Below the pieces are notes generated by a model. That model searched no databases and was not told the DNA's origin. It worked only from the letters and a program-made list of their open reading frames with translations. DNA of 64,000 nucleotides from positions 3,472,001-3,536,000 of the forward strand of contig NZ_JASTLB010000001.1 of assembly GCF_030499535.1 (NCBI RefSeq), in the 5' to 3' direction. This document shows, one piece after another, positions 7,475-16,260 of this stretch; within the stretch, counting starts at the first letter, position 1, and the number at the start of each line of letters is the position of its first letter. The DNA comes from Streptomyces sp. TG1A-8 (lineage in GTDB: Bacteria; Actinomycetota; Actinomycetes; Streptomycetales; Streptomycetaceae). A program made the translations under genes and the position numbers.

Positions 7475-8959
7475 TCAGTGGCCGTCGGGCAGTGAACCGA
7501 GGGCGAACTCCCCGACCGCGGACTCCTCGCGCCAGTCCAGCCCGAAGGCCCGCGCGGACTGCTCGGTGTCGCCCGTGCCGATCGCGCAGCCGGCCACGCC
7601 CAGCGCCGTCGCGAGCAGGTACAGCGTCTGCTGCATCACGCCGACGTGCTTGAGCGTGAGCGCGTACGCCAGGCCGCTGTACTTCCACGACACCCGGGCG
7701 AAGCGCGCGGTCATGGTCAGCAGGACGTCCGGGACGGTGGCCATCCCGGCACCGGTCCCGGCCTCCGCGAGGACCCCCCGGCGCAGCGCGTCCGACGCCG
7801 GCAGGCGCACCAGGCAGTGCTCCGCCGGGGCGTAGTAGTAGACGCCCGGCTCCAGGCCCTCGCAGCGCTGCACGCTCAGGTAGAACTCCAGCTCGTAGCA
7901 GGCCCCGCCGCTCGGGTACGGGCGGTTCGCGCGGGCCGGGGGCCGGCCGGGGGCCCCGGCGGGCACCTCCGGTCCCGGGGCCGGCGCCGTCCGCACCCCG
8001 AGCGCCCGGTGCAGCAGCTCCCCGAGCTGGACCAGGGTCAGCGGCCGGCTGCCGTGGTCCCGTACCGAGGTGCGCCGCGCCAGGGCCTCGGCGAGCGGCA
8101 GGCCGGCCGGCCCGTCCCCGCCGCCGTCCGCCGGTTCGGCCAGCGCGATCCGCGGGCCCGGGGGCAGCGGCTTGAGCGCGGGCGGTGCGTCCTGGACGCC
8201 GCTGAGCGGGTAGGTGGCGCCGAAGACGCCGTCGTTGCGGCCCGGGCGGCTGCGCCAGTGGAACATCAGGTCGTGGTGCGACCACGGGCGCAGCGCCGGG
8301 TCGTGGTCCTCGGCGAACCGGGGCTCGCCCGCGCCGTCCGACGCCGGCTGCACCATGCCGGTGGCCACCAGGTACGACAGCACGGTCCGGGCCTCCCGCT
8401 CGGGCAGCGGAAGGCGTTCCGCCGCCGCGCGCGGGGTGGCCGGACTGCCGAGGGAGGCGATCAGCCAGCCCGCCTCGGGCCGGTTGAACACCACCCGGAA
8501 CGCGGACAGCGGCGACTCCAGCACCCAGCCCTCCCCGTCCGAGCGCAGCGCGGCGAAGCGGGACAGCCGCAGCGGTCCGTCGGCCGGCACCGGGACCGGG
8601 CGCAGTGAGGCGTCGGCCGCCGTCGGCACCACCGACAGCAGCGGGCTGCGGCCGTCGGCGGCGCCGACCGACCGCACCACGAGCCCGCCCAGCCGCCGCA
8701 GGGCCACCAGCAGCCCGACCCGGCGCGCCAGGTCGTCGGTGCCCGGCACGTTCTCCAGGCGCGTCGGTCCCAGCTCCATGCGCCGCAGCGCGTGGCGCAG
8801 CACGGGCGCCGGCCGCGGGACGCGGACCGTGCCCCAGCGCGAGCGCAGCAGCAGACACTCGTCCTCCTCCTGCAGGTGGGCGTCGTCGCGCAGCGACCAC
8901 AGTTCGCCCTCGGCGACGTCCGGTACGAGGAGCTGGGCGGGAAGGGTGTCAGATGCCAC
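7475..8959 (-). CDS. SagB-type FMN azoline dehydrogenase (nitroreductase family)
   Basis: The 494-residue protein has an N-terminal region of about 280 residues (LVPDVAEGELWSLRDDAHLQ onward) and a C-terminal nitroreductase fold. SagB-family signatures are RRTSVRDHGSRPLTLVQLGE, RPYPSGGACYELEFYL and KYSGLAYALTLKHVGVMQQT. In thiazole/oxazole-modified peptides such enzymes oxidise azolines to azoles using FMN. The GTG at 8959 is chosen because the open frame upstream is noncoding shadow. It is the last gene of the RiPP operon, 44 bases after the cyclodehydratase. Confidence 0.85.
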   Translation of the reverse strand: MASDTLPAQLLVPDVAEGELWSLRDDAHLQEEDECLLLRSRWGTVRVPRPAPVLRHALRRMELGPTRLENVPGTDDLARRVGLLVALRRLGGLVVRSVGAADGRSPLLSVVPTAADASLRPVPVPADGPLRLSRFAALRSDGEGWVLESPLSAFRVVFNRPEAGWLIASLGSPATPRAAAERLPLPEREARTVLSYLVATGMVQPASDGAGEPRFAEDHDPALRPWSHHDLMFHWRSRPGRNDGVFGATYPLSGVQDAPPALKPLPPGPRIALAEPADGGGDGPAGLPLAEALARRTSVRDHGSRPLTLVQLGELLHRALGVRTAPAPGPEVPAGAPGRPPARANRPYPSGGACYELEFYLSVQRCEGLEPGVYYYAPAEHCLVRLPASDALRRGVLAEAGTGAGMATVPDVLLTMTARFARVSWKYSGLAYALTLKHVGVMQQTLYLLATALGVAGCAIGTGDTEQSARAFGLDWREESAVGEFALGSLPDGH

Positions 8960-9003
8960 GGTGGTTCGGTCCTGGGTCGGGTCGGGCGGGATCGGGGCGG
9001 GGG

Positions 9004-11286
9004 TCAGACGAACAGGGGTACGGGGTTGAGGTCCTCGTACGCCCGGGGTCCGGCGAGCCGGCCGAGGGCGACCGGGACGTCGTAGAGCCGTCCCGGCGCG
9101 AAGCGCGGCCAGAAGTGACGCAGCCCCGGGACGATCACGCGCACCACCGGCAGCCCCAGGTCGGGCCGGGTCTGGTCGAGGACCAGGACCTCCAGTCCGC
9201 GTTCCTCCATCCGCCCGCGCAGGTCGTCCACGTCGTGCAGCAGGTCGTCGGTGGGACGGTGGCCGTAGTGGGCCGGGGTGCGCGGCGCGGCGGCGGGGTC
9301 CGGGTCGAGGTAGGGCAGCGACGCCCGGGTCGCGGTGCGCCACCAGTGCAGCGCCACCGGGTCCGTGCAGGCGTGGCCGGTGCCGTCGGGGCGGGTGTCG
9401 AGCACCGCGGGCAGCAGCTGGTTCATCTCCGACAGGGCGCGCGAGAGCGCCACGGCCGGGTCCGGATGGGCGCCGAAGCCGAACACGATGTCCTCGGCCG
9501 CCCGGTCGGTGCGCCGCGACAGCGCCGCCATCACCGGTACGCCGAGGTCCGCGGTGAGGTCCAGGACCCACACCTCGCGGCCGAGGTCGCCGTGCGCCTC
9601 GCGCACCCGCCCGGTCCAGGGGTCGGCGAAGGCGTCCACGTCGACGGCGGGCTGCCGGGTGCGGTTGTACCACCACAGCGCCACGGCGTCGCGTTCGACC
9701 AGCTCCAGCAGCCCCTGCAGGACCGCGTCCTCCAGGGTGCCGCCGGCCGCGCAGCCGTTGGAGTCGGCGCGCACCGTGCGGCGGCCCACGGGGTCGGGGA
9801 CGTCGTAGTAGAGGAGGGCGCTGGGCAGCAGCACGTGCCGCTCCCGGGTCAGCGACCACACGGGCGTCCAGTCCAGCTCGGCGTCCCCGTCGAACGGCTC
9901 GGGGACCTGGTGGAAGGGGTGGCCGCCGGCGTTCCACCGGTCGCGTTCGCGGAACTGCCGCTCGTGCCACAGCTGGACGCCGCCCGGTGCCAGGGCGCGC
10001 TCGCCGAGTCCGCGCAGGCTGCCGCGCACCCGCCGTTCGTCGCCCTGCCAGGTGCCGCTGACCCGCTCCAGCCCCTCGCACAGCGCGCCGACCCTGGCCT
10101 CCAGCGCCGTACGGCCCTTGCCCGCGCTCTCCTGGCGCAGCGAGGAGAGCAGTTCGCTCGCGCGGCGCGGGCCGAGCGCGAGGTTGTGGCCGGCGCGGTA
10201 GACGTTCAGCAGGCCGGGGCCGCGCGCGTCGCGGCGGATCTCCTTGACCGCCCCGGTCACCGGGCTGACCAGGTGCGCGTAGCGGTCCCACACGCCGCGG
10301 GCCGGCAGGGCGCGGTGGCCGCCGCCCGAGCGGACCGCCTTGCGGCGGGGGACCAGGACCACCGGTTCGTCCGCGCGCCGGGCCGTCAGCGAACCGTCCC
10401 CGCACTGCGGGCACTGCGGGCGCCGGGCCAGCCGGTGGGTGCGGGCGGCCAGGGTCAGCGTGTCGAAGGTGACCACGCCGTCCTGTGCCGCGTGCCGGTA
10501 CCCGGCCAGCCACTTCGCGCACTCCAGCGCGGCGAGGTCGGTGCCCAGCCGGACGGTGACGGGCAGCGCCGCCCGCGGCGGCAGCACGGAGGCGTCGCCC
10601 AGGGCGCGGCTCACGGGGAACTGGGCGGCGCGGTGGCCGCGCAGCCGGTGCGCCAGGCAGTGCCAGCAGGCGCCCTCGCCGGGCCGGAAGACGGGCCCCG
10701 TCCACACGGTGGTGCCGTACGGCTTGGCCAGCAGCCAGGGCCGGCCGGCGGCGCGCATCCGCGCGTCCAGCTCCCCCAGCCGGGGGTCGAGGTAGTCCTC
10801 GCAGGTCACCAGGTGCAGCTCCGCGTCGGCGGGATCGTCCACCACGGTGAGGCCGGCGTCCCGGCAGGAGGCGTCCAGGGCGGTGGTCCCGGCCTCGCCG
10901 AGGGCGACGATCCGGACCCGCAGGGTCCCGGCCGTCGCCCGGCGCCGGATCTCGCCGCCGGTGGTCTCCCAGTAGGCCTCCACCGCGCCGTCGGCACTCG
11001 TCCGGTCGTCGGGGGACCGGTGGTCGAGCAGTCCCGACCGGGTCAACTGGCCGATCAGACTGCCCACGCGGGCGGGAGGGACGGAGGGTGCGGCCTCGCG
11101 CAGCAGGGCGGGCAGGTCGCGGGTGCCGTCGAGAAGGGGGGCGAGCGCCGCCATCTCCGCTCCCGGCACGGCCGTCACCCCGTGCTCCGACACCAGGTAG
11201 ACGGCGTCGCCCGGGACGACCTCCGGCCGCAGGTGCCGTCTGAAGCCGATGAGTGCCGGGCCGTCCTTCCCCCGTCCCCCGCTCAT
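9004..11286 (-). CDS. Fused E1-like/YcaO azoline-forming cyclodehydratase
   Basis: The 760-residue protein converts Cys, Ser or Thr of a precursor peptide to azolines with ATP. Residues 1-90 look like a peptide-recognition wing. Residues 120-300 are the E1/ThiF-like part, with two CxxC pairs (C207/C210 and C292/C295) for zinc. From about 330 is the YcaO domain, with ALEARVGALCEGLER, DSNGCAAGGTLEDAVLQG and LELVERDAVALWWYNR. The C-terminus is proline-rich (LNPVPLFV), a feature important in YcaO cyclodehydratases. Its ATG overlaps the stop of the precursor-like gene (ATGA), so the two are co-translated. Confidence 0.9.
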   Translation of the reverse strand: MSGGRGKDGPALIGFRRHLRPEVVPGDAVYLVSEHGVTAVPGAEMAALAPLLDGTRDLPALLREAAPSVPPARVGSLIGQLTRSGLLDHRSPDDRTSADGAVEAYWETTGGEIRRRATAGTLRVRIVALGEAGTTALDASCRDAGLTVVDDPADAELHLVTCEDYLDPRLGELDARMRAAGRPWLLAKPYGTTVWTGPVFRPGEGACWHCLAHRLRGHRAAQFPVSRALGDASVLPPRAALPVTVRLGTDLAALECAKWLAGYRHAAQDGVVTFDTLTLAARTHRLARRPQCPQCGDGSLTARRADEPVVLVPRRKAVRSGGGHRALPARGVWDRYAHLVSPVTGAVKEIRRDARGPGLLNVYRAGHNLALGPRRASELLSSLRQESAGKGRTALEARVGALCEGLERVSGTWQGDERRVRGSLRGLGERALAPGGVQLWHERQFRERDRWNAGGHPFHQVPEPFDGDAELDWTPVWSLTRERHVLLPSALLYYDVPDPVGRRTVRADSNGCAAGGTLEDAVLQGLLELVERDAVALWWYNRTRQPAVDVDAFADPWTGRVREAHGDLGREVWVLDLTADLGVPVMAALSRRTDRAAEDIVFGFGAHPDPAVALSRALSEMNQLLPAVLDTRPDGTGHACTDPVALHWWRTATRASLPYLDPDPAAAPRTPAHYGHRPTDDLLHDVDDLRGRMEERGLEVLVLDQTRPDLGLPVVRVIVPGLRHFWPRFAPGRLYDVPVALGRLAGPRAYEDLNPVPLFV

Positions 11287-11597
11287 GCGGCCAGCGCCTC
11301 CGGCAGGGCGCGCACGACGCGGCCGGCGGCCGACCGGTCCGGGGCGGTCGTCGGGTCCATGAGGCTGAGGCAGAAGCCGGCGGTGGGGGCCGCGGCGGGA
11401 AGGGTGTCGAAGGGGGCGACCACCACGTCCAGCTCCTCACCGGCCGGCAGGTGGGGGACCGGGGTGCCGGGCGCGAGGTCGATGCCGGCCTCGGCGAGCA
11501 CGCGGTGGGGGTCGGCGGCGTACCGTTCCTTGAGGTCGGGCTCGGTCCAGGTACGGGCGACGAGTTCGGCGAAGCGCCAGTCGTGGTCGAGTGACAT
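11283..11597 (-). CDS. NHLP-type (nitrile-hydratase-like leader) RiPP precursor peptide
   Basis: The 104-residue protein starts at an ATG with a strong GGAGGAGGAG ribosome binding site. Residues 1-66 resemble the nitrile hydratase alpha-like leader family: LVARTWTEPDLKERYAADP, then VLAEAGIDLAPGTPV. The tail from about residue 67 (LPAAAPTAGFCLSLMDPTT onward) is the likely core. It has one cysteine (C76) and a few Ser/Thr (T72, S78, T83, T84, S89), so few heterocycles are possible. No clear cleavage site is visible, although AAAPTAG could serve. Position and coupling to the YcaO gene support the precursor assignment. It could instead be a carrier-like helper that is not cleaved. Confidence 0.75.
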   Translation of the reverse strand: MSLDHDWRFAELVARTWTEPDLKERYAADPHRVLAEAGIDLAPGTPVPHLPAGEELDVVVAPFDTLPAAAPTAGFCLSLMDPTTAPDRSAAGRVVRALPEALAA

Positions 11598-11715
11598 TGT
11601 CTCCTCCTCCTGGGGCGCGGACCCGCTTGTGGCGGGCCGCCTTCGGGTGGGATTCCCGGGCAGGAGTTAACGCCGTGCGGCCGTGCCCGGGCCAGTGCCG
11701 GCGTCACCTTCGGCA

Positions 11716-12013
11716 TGTGAGCGATTCACGGGTCCGTGCGGGAGGGGCGCACGGCCCGCACGGTGACCACCGCCCGCCCCGGCGGATGACCCGCGCACGG
11801 CCCGGCCGGTGAACCGCGCACGGGGCCGGGGGTGACCCGCACACGGCGGCGGCGGTGAGCCGTGCAGGGCGGCGGCGGTGAGCCGTGCAGGGCGGCGGCG
11901 GTGAGGCGCACACCGCGCCGGCGGTGACGTCCGCAGGGCGCGGGGGGTGAGCGGGGCACGGTTCCCGTCGTGACCGTCCCACGGTGTGCCGGTGACCTCC
12001 GCACTGCCCGGGC
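11716..12013. repeat. Array of about thirteen degenerate 23-bp tandem repeats
   Basis: In the 490-base gap between the divergent RiPP operon and the first SARP gene, GGTGA-like starts recur at 11762, 11784, 11808, 11831, 11854, 11877, 11900, 11923, 11946, 11969 and 11991. The spacing is 22-24 bp, mostly exactly 23. Weaker units lie at 11716 and about 11740. Two units (11854 and 11877) are identical. A rough consensus is GGTGACCCGCGCACGG followed by GC-rich filler. The period is not a multiple of three, so this is not coding. It may be a multi-site operator or an upstream minisatellite. Confidence 0.8.
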
Positions 12014-12087
12014 GCCCGGCCGCCGAGTGAGAGTGAGGCGTCCAGTCGGACCGGGGCGGGAGCCCATGGGGGAATGAGGGAAACACC

Positions 12088-12966
12088 GTGATTGCCGACA
12101 TCAGACTGCTCGGCCCGCTGCGCGCCCGGATCGGTGACGCGTCCGTGGTTCCGTCGGCGGCCAAACCGCGCCAGCTGCTCGCACTGCTCGCCGTCCACGT
12201 GGGCCGCATCGTGACGATCGACTCCCTGCTCGCCGAGCTGTGGGAGGAGGAACCGCCGCGCAGCGCCGCCACCACCCTGCAGACCTACGTCCTGCAGCTG
12301 CGCCGGAAGATCGCCGCGGCCCTCGGTGACGGCGCCGGCGTCTCGGCCAAGGACCTGCTGGCCACCGAGCACGGCGGCTACCGGCTGTCGCTGCCGCCCG
12401 AGTCGGTGGACCTGTCGCGGGCCCGCGACCTGATCACCCACGGCCAGCAGGCGCTGACGGCCGGCGAGGACGCGGCCGGGTCCGCGCTGCTCGACCGGGC
12501 CCTGCGGCTGTGGGACGGGCCCACCCTGGTCGACGTCCCCGCCGGGCCGCGCCTGCGCATCGAGCGCATGAGCATGGAGGAGAGCCGGCTCGGCGCGGTC
12601 GAACTGCGCATCGAGGCCGACCTGCGCCTCGGCCGGCACCACCGGCTGCTGGGCGAGCTGACCGCGCTGACGGCCGAGCAGCCGCTGCACGAGGCCCTGC
12701 ACGCCCACTACATGGTCGCCCTGTGCCGGGCGGGCCGGGCCGGGCAGGCCCTGGAGGTCTTCCGCCGGCTGCGCACCACGCTCATCGACGAACTCGGCCT
12801 GGAACCGTCGCCGCGGGTGCAGCGGCTGCACCAGGCCGTCCTGGCCTCCCACCCGGACCTCGACCCGGTCGCCGTCCCGGGCGGCGTCCTGTCCCGCGAG
12901 CGGCCCGGAGAGCTGGTGGCGCCCGGCTCCACGGCGGGTCGAGCCCCGCTCCAGCCCTGGTCGTGA
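12088..12966 (+). CDS. SARP-family transcriptional activator 1
   Basis: The 292-residue protein consists of an OmpR-like winged-helix domain (residues 1-95: PRQLLALLAVHVGRIVTIDS, SAATTLQTYVLQLRRKI) and a bacterial transcriptional activation domain (residues 100-255, ending ELGLEPSPRVQRLHQAV). This is the small cluster-situated SARP form that binds 11-bp-spaced heptamers and recruits RNA polymerase. The GTG at 12088 follows a GAGGG sequence. It stands just downstream of the 23-bp repeat array. The next gene encodes a paralogue, so tandem duplication followed by divergence is likely. Confidence 0.95.
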   Translation: MIADIRLLGPLRARIGDASVVPSAAKPRQLLALLAVHVGRIVTIDSLLAELWEEEPPRSAATTLQTYVLQLRRKIAAALGDGAGVSAKDLLATEHGGYRLSLPPESVDLSRARDLITHGQQALTAGEDAAGSALLDRALRLWDGPTLVDVPAGPRLRIERMSMEESRLGAVELRIEADLRLGRHHRLLGELTALTAEQPLHEALHAHYMVALCRAGRAGQALEVFRRLRTTLIDELGLEPSPRVQRLHQAVLASHPDLDPVAVPGGVLSRERPGELVAPGSTAGRAPLQPWS

Positions 12967-13034
12967 TGGTGCTCGGGCAACGGTTGCACCGCAGTGGACA
13001 CCGGATCCGAGCCCGATCCCTAAGGAGTAACGAA

Positions 13035-13883
13035 ATGCTCGACATCAGCGTGCTGGGGCCGCTCCAGGTCATCTGCCGGGGGGTCCCCGTGGTGCCCACC
13101 GCGGCCAAACCGCGCAAGGTGCTGGCCCTGCTGGCGCTCAGCCCGGACCGCTTCGTGTCGGTGGAGTCCCTGATGGAGGAGCTGTGGGAGGAACGGCAGC
13201 CGCGCAGCGCCGCCACCACCCTGCAGACGTACATCCTGCATCTGCGCGGCCTGCTGGCCACCGCGCTCGCCGACGGCCCGGACCGCACCGGAGCGGGCCC
13301 GGTGGAGGTCAAGGACGTCCTGGTCACCAAGCCGGGCGGCTACCTGCTGCACACCTACGGCGGCCGGGTCGACGTGCGCGAGTACGAGGCGCGGGCGGCG
13401 GCCGGCCACCGGGCCATGGCCGCCGACGACTTCGCCGCGGCCGCCGCCACGTTCCGCGAGGCGCTGGACCTGTGGCAGGGGCGGACCCTGATCGACGTGC
13501 AGACCGGGCCGCGGCTGACCGCGGAGGCGCTGCACCTGGAGGAGTCGCGGCTCAGCCTGCTCGGCCGCCGGATCGAGGCCGACCTGAACCTGGGCCGGCA
13601 CCACGAGATCCTGGGCGAACTGGCCGGGCTGTGCACGGAGTACCCGCTGGACGAGACGTTCCACGGGCAGTACATGGCCGCGCTGTGCCGCACCGGCCGG
13701 CGGGGCCGGGCGCTGGAGGTCTACGCCCGGCTGCGGCTGGTGATGAAGCGGGAGCTGGGCCTGGAGCCGTCCCCGGCCGTGGCCCGCCTGCAGCACACCA
13801 TCCTCAGCGGCGGCCCCGGCATCGACTGGGAGCCCGGCGCCGGATCCTGGGCGGCCGGGCCGCAGCTGCTGCGTGCCGGGTGA
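13035..13883 (+). CDS. SARP-family transcriptional activator 2
   Basis: The 282-residue paralogue of the preceding SARP has the same layout: a winged-helix domain with PRKVLALLALSPDRFVSVES and SAATTLQTYILHLRGLL, then a BTA domain ending ELGLEPSPAVARLQHTI. The start ATG has a clear AAGGAG ribosome binding site. It lies 68 bases after the first SARP gene and upstream of the rmlA operon, whose promoter carries a SARP heptamer pair. Two SARPs in one cluster may act in sequence or on different promoters. Confidence 0.95.
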   Translation: MLDISVLGPLQVICRGVPVVPTAAKPRKVLALLALSPDRFVSVESLMEELWEERQPRSAATTLQTYILHLRGLLATALADGPDRTGAGPVEVKDVLVTKPGGYLLHTYGGRVDVREYEARAAAGHRAMAADDFAAAAATFREALDLWQGRTLIDVQTGPRLTAEALHLEESRLSLLGRRIEADLNLGRHHEILGELAGLCTEYPLDETFHGQYMAALCRTGRRGRALEVYARLRLVMKRELGLEPSPAVARLQHTILSGGPGIDWEPGAGSWAAGPQLLRAG

Positions 13884-13895
13884 GTCGCCCCACTC

Positions 13896-13913
13896 TTGAG
13901 GGCGTTTCGACCG
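13896..13913 (+). promoter_or_regulatory. SARP-type operator upstream of rmlA
   Basis: Heptamers TTGAGGG (13896) and TCGACCG (13907) are exactly 11 bp apart, in the gap after SARP 2 and 110 bases before the rmlA start. They match the pattern seen at five other promoters in this window. Confidence 0.65.
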
Positions 13914-14023
13914 CCGGGCGCCACGGTTCCCCCAGTCCGAAATCGGGGCCGGGGCGCTACCGCCGCACCCGGTGCCCGCAACCGCCTTTCGTCGAGAGCG
14001 GCCGTCGCGGTGAGGAGAGGTCC

Positions 14024-15091
14024 ATGAAGGCCCTGGTGTTGTCGGGCGGCAAGGGAACCCGCCTGCGTCCTTTCAGCTACTCGATGCCCAAGCAGCTGAT
14101 CCCCGTAGCCAACAAGCCGGTGCTGGAACACATCCTGGACAACCTGCGAGCGGTGGGCGTCGAGGAGACCGGCATCATCGTCGGCGACTGGGCGCCGGAG
14201 ATCATGGGGCTGCTCGGCGACGGCAGCCGGTACGGCATGCGCATCACCTACATCCCGCAGGCCGAGCCCCGCGGGCTGGCGCACTGCGTCGCCATCGCCC
14301 GGGACTTCCTCGGCGACGACGACTTCGTCATGTACCTCGGCGACAACATGCTGCCCCAGGGCATCGGGGAGATCGCCGACGACTTCCGCGCGCACCGTCC
14401 CGCCGCCCAGGTCGTCGTCCACAAGGTGGCCGACCCGCGCGCCTTCGGGGTGGCCGAGGTCGACGCGTGCGGCCGGGTGACCCACGTGGTGGAGAAGCCC
14501 GAGCGGCCGGTCAGCGACCTGGCGCTCATCGGGGTCTACTTCTTCACGCCCGCCGTGCACGAGGCGGTGGCCGCGCTGCGGCCCAGCCCCCGCGGCGAGC
14601 TGGAGATCACTGACGCCATCGGCCTGCTCGTGGCGCGGGGCGAGGAGGTCAAGGCGTCCGAGTACGGCGGCTACTGGCGCGACACCGGCCGTGTGGAGGA
14701 CGTGCTGGAGTGCAACCGGGAGCTGCTGGACACGCTCACCTCCCGCACCGCCGGCGAGGTGGACGCGGCCAGCGAACTGGTGGGGCAGGTCGTCGTGGAG
14801 GCGGGCGCCCGGGTGGTGCGCTCCCGCATCCACGGCCCGGCCGTCGTCGGCACCGGCACGGTGATCGAGGACAGCTGGGTCGGCCCGCACACCGCCATCG
14901 GCCGCGACTGCGTGCTCAGCGACGCCCGGCTCGACTACTCCATCGCCCTGGACGGGGCCACCGTGCGGCACGTGCACGGCATCCACGGCTCCCTCATCGG
15001 CCGGGCCGCCGTGGTCCGGTGCGACGACACCGGGCCCGGCCGCCACCGCCTGGTGGTCGGCGACCACACGACGGTCGAGGTGGCCGCGTGA
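14024..15091 (+). CDS. rmlA: Glucose-1-phosphate thymidylyltransferase
   Basis: This enzyme makes dTDP-glucose from dTTP and glucose-1-phosphate, the first step to the deoxysugars. The 355-residue protein has the nucleotidyltransferase signature LSGGKGTRLRPFSYSMPKQL, then YLGDNMLPQG, VEKPERPVSD and the GGYWRDTGR region. A C-terminal left-handed beta-helix (VVGTGTVIEDSWVGPHTAIG) marks the long StrD-like form found in antibiotic clusters. The start ATG has GAGGAGAGG upstream. Its stop overlaps the GTG of the 3-ketoreductase gene. Confidence 0.95.
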   Translation: MKALVLSGGKGTRLRPFSYSMPKQLIPVANKPVLEHILDNLRAVGVEETGIIVGDWAPEIMGLLGDGSRYGMRITYIPQAEPRGLAHCVAIARDFLGDDDFVMYLGDNMLPQGIGEIADDFRAHRPAAQVVVHKVADPRAFGVAEVDACGRVTHVVEKPERPVSDLALIGVYFFTPAVHEAVAALRPSPRGELEITDAIGLLVARGEEVKASEYGGYWRDTGRVEDVLECNRELLDTLTSRTAGEVDAASELVGQVVVEAGARVVRSRIHGPAVVGTGTVIEDSWVGPHTAIGRDCVLSDARLDYSIALDGATVRHVHGIHGSLIGRAAVVRCDDTGPGRHRLVVGDHTTVEVAA

Positions 15092-16083
15092 GGCCCCCGG
15101 CCGACGGGCGGCCCGTGCGGATCGGGGTGCTCGGCGGCGCCGGGATCGCGCGGCGGCGGATGCTGCCCGCGTTCGCCTCCGCGGCGGGCGTGGAGGTCGC
15201 CGCGGTCGCCAGCCGCGAGCGGGCGCGGGCCGCCGAACTGACCGGCCTGTTCGGCGGTGATCCCGTCGAGGGGTACGCCGGTGTGCTCGAACGCGACGAC
15301 GTCGACGCGGTGTACGTGCCGCTGCCCGCCGCGCTGCACGCCGAGTGGACGCACCGGGCGCTCCTGGCCGGCAAGCACGTGCTGGCCGAGAAGCCGCTGA
15401 CCGGTGACGCCGCGCGCACCCGGGCCCTGCTGGCGCTGGCCCGGGCCCGTGGCCTGGTGCTGCGGGAGAACGTGATGTTCGTCCATCACGCCCAGCACGC
15501 CACCGTGCGCCGCCTGGTCGCCGAGGGCGCCGTCGGACGGCCCCGGGCCTTCCACGCCGCCTTCACCATCCCCGAACTGCCGCCGGACGACATCCGCTTC
15601 GACGCCGCCCTCGGGGGCGGGGCGCTGCTGGACGTCGGCCTGTACCCGGTGCGCGCGGCCCTGCACTTCCTCGGCCCGGGGCTGGAGGTCGCCGGGGCGG
15701 TGCTCGACCGTCCGCCGGGCCGCGAGGTGGAGACGTCCGGGGCGGTGCTGCTGCGCGGCCCCGACGGCGTCACCGCCCAGCTCACCTTCGGCATCGGCCT
15801 CGGCTACCGGTCCTCGTACGAGATCTGCGGCACCCGGGGGCGCATCGGCGTCGACCGCGCCTTCACCCCGCCGGCCGACCACCGCCCGGTGCTCGCGCTG
15901 GAGCGGGCCGGACGGGTGGAGCGGATCACCCTGGACGCCGACGACCAGGTGGCCAACACCGTGCGGGACTTCGTCCACGCGGTGCGCACGGGCGAGGGGC
16001 CGGCGGGCCCGGACCACCGCGCGACGCTGCGCCAGGCCCGGCTGCTGGACGCGATACGCCGCCGGGGGACCGCGCCGGCGTGA
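15088..16083 (+). CDS. NDP-hexose 3-ketoreductase (Gfo/Idh/MocA family)
   Basis: This enzyme reduces the 3-keto group left after 2,3-dehydration, a step toward 2,6-dideoxy sugars such as olivose. The 331-residue protein has an N-terminal Rossmann fold (RIGVLGGAGIARRRML) and the family hallmark EKPLT with Lys102. Its C-terminal beta-sheet domain contains GGGALLDVGLYPVRAAL. The GTG start at 15088 overlaps the rmlA stop by GTGA. It pairs functionally with the 2,3-dehydratase at 56123. Confidence 0.9.
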   Translation: MRPPADGRPVRIGVLGGAGIARRRMLPAFASAAGVEVAAVASRERARAAELTGLFGGDPVEGYAGVLERDDVDAVYVPLPAALHAEWTHRALLAGKHVLAEKPLTGDAARTRALLALARARGLVLRENVMFVHHAQHATVRRLVAEGAVGRPRAFHAAFTIPELPPDDIRFDAALGGGALLDVGLYPVRAALHFLGPGLEVAGAVLDRPPGREVETSGAVLLRGPDGVTAQLTFGIGLGYRSSYEICGTRGRIGVDRAFTPPADHRPVLALERAGRVERITLDADDQVANTVRDFVHAVRTGEGPAGPDHRATLRQARLLDAIRRRGTAPA

Positions 16084-16118
16084 GCGGGCGCGCCGTGCGG
16101 ACCGGGGCGTACCGGTTT

Positions 16119-16136
16119 TCGAGTCCGTATCGAGGC
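16119..16136 (+). promoter_or_regulatory. SARP-type operator upstream of the minimal PKS
   Basis: Heptamers TCGAGTC (16119) and TCGAGGC (16130) lie exactly 11 bp apart in the 177-base gap before KS-alpha, about 125 bases upstream of its start. This is the cleanest two-box SARP site in the window and precedes the core operon 16261-20426. Confidence 0.75.
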
Positions 16137-16260
16137 GCCCCGCCGACCATGACGAACAGTTGAGGACAGAACGAGTGCCAGGGGAGGGGATGGAAGCAGT
16201 GACTTCCAGAGCGAGCAGGACAGCTCCGGCGCGACCGGACACGAACAGGGCGGGCAGGTC

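Noticed and set aside
8605..11670. Open frame of about 1000 codons on the plus strand opposite the RiPP operon
   Set aside because: Composition is typical of antisense frames in GC-rich DNA, and the minus-strand YcaO gene has full family motifs.
8960..11716. Very long minus-strand open frame upstream of and continuous with the SagB-type gene
   Set aside because: It lies in another frame over the YcaO and precursor genes, is Arg/Pro/Gly-rich and has no family motif. The dehydrogenase starts at GTG 8959.
11716..12013. CRISPR-like interpretation of the 23-bp repeats
   Set aside because: Units are directly adjacent with no spacers, are degenerate, and no cas genes are present.
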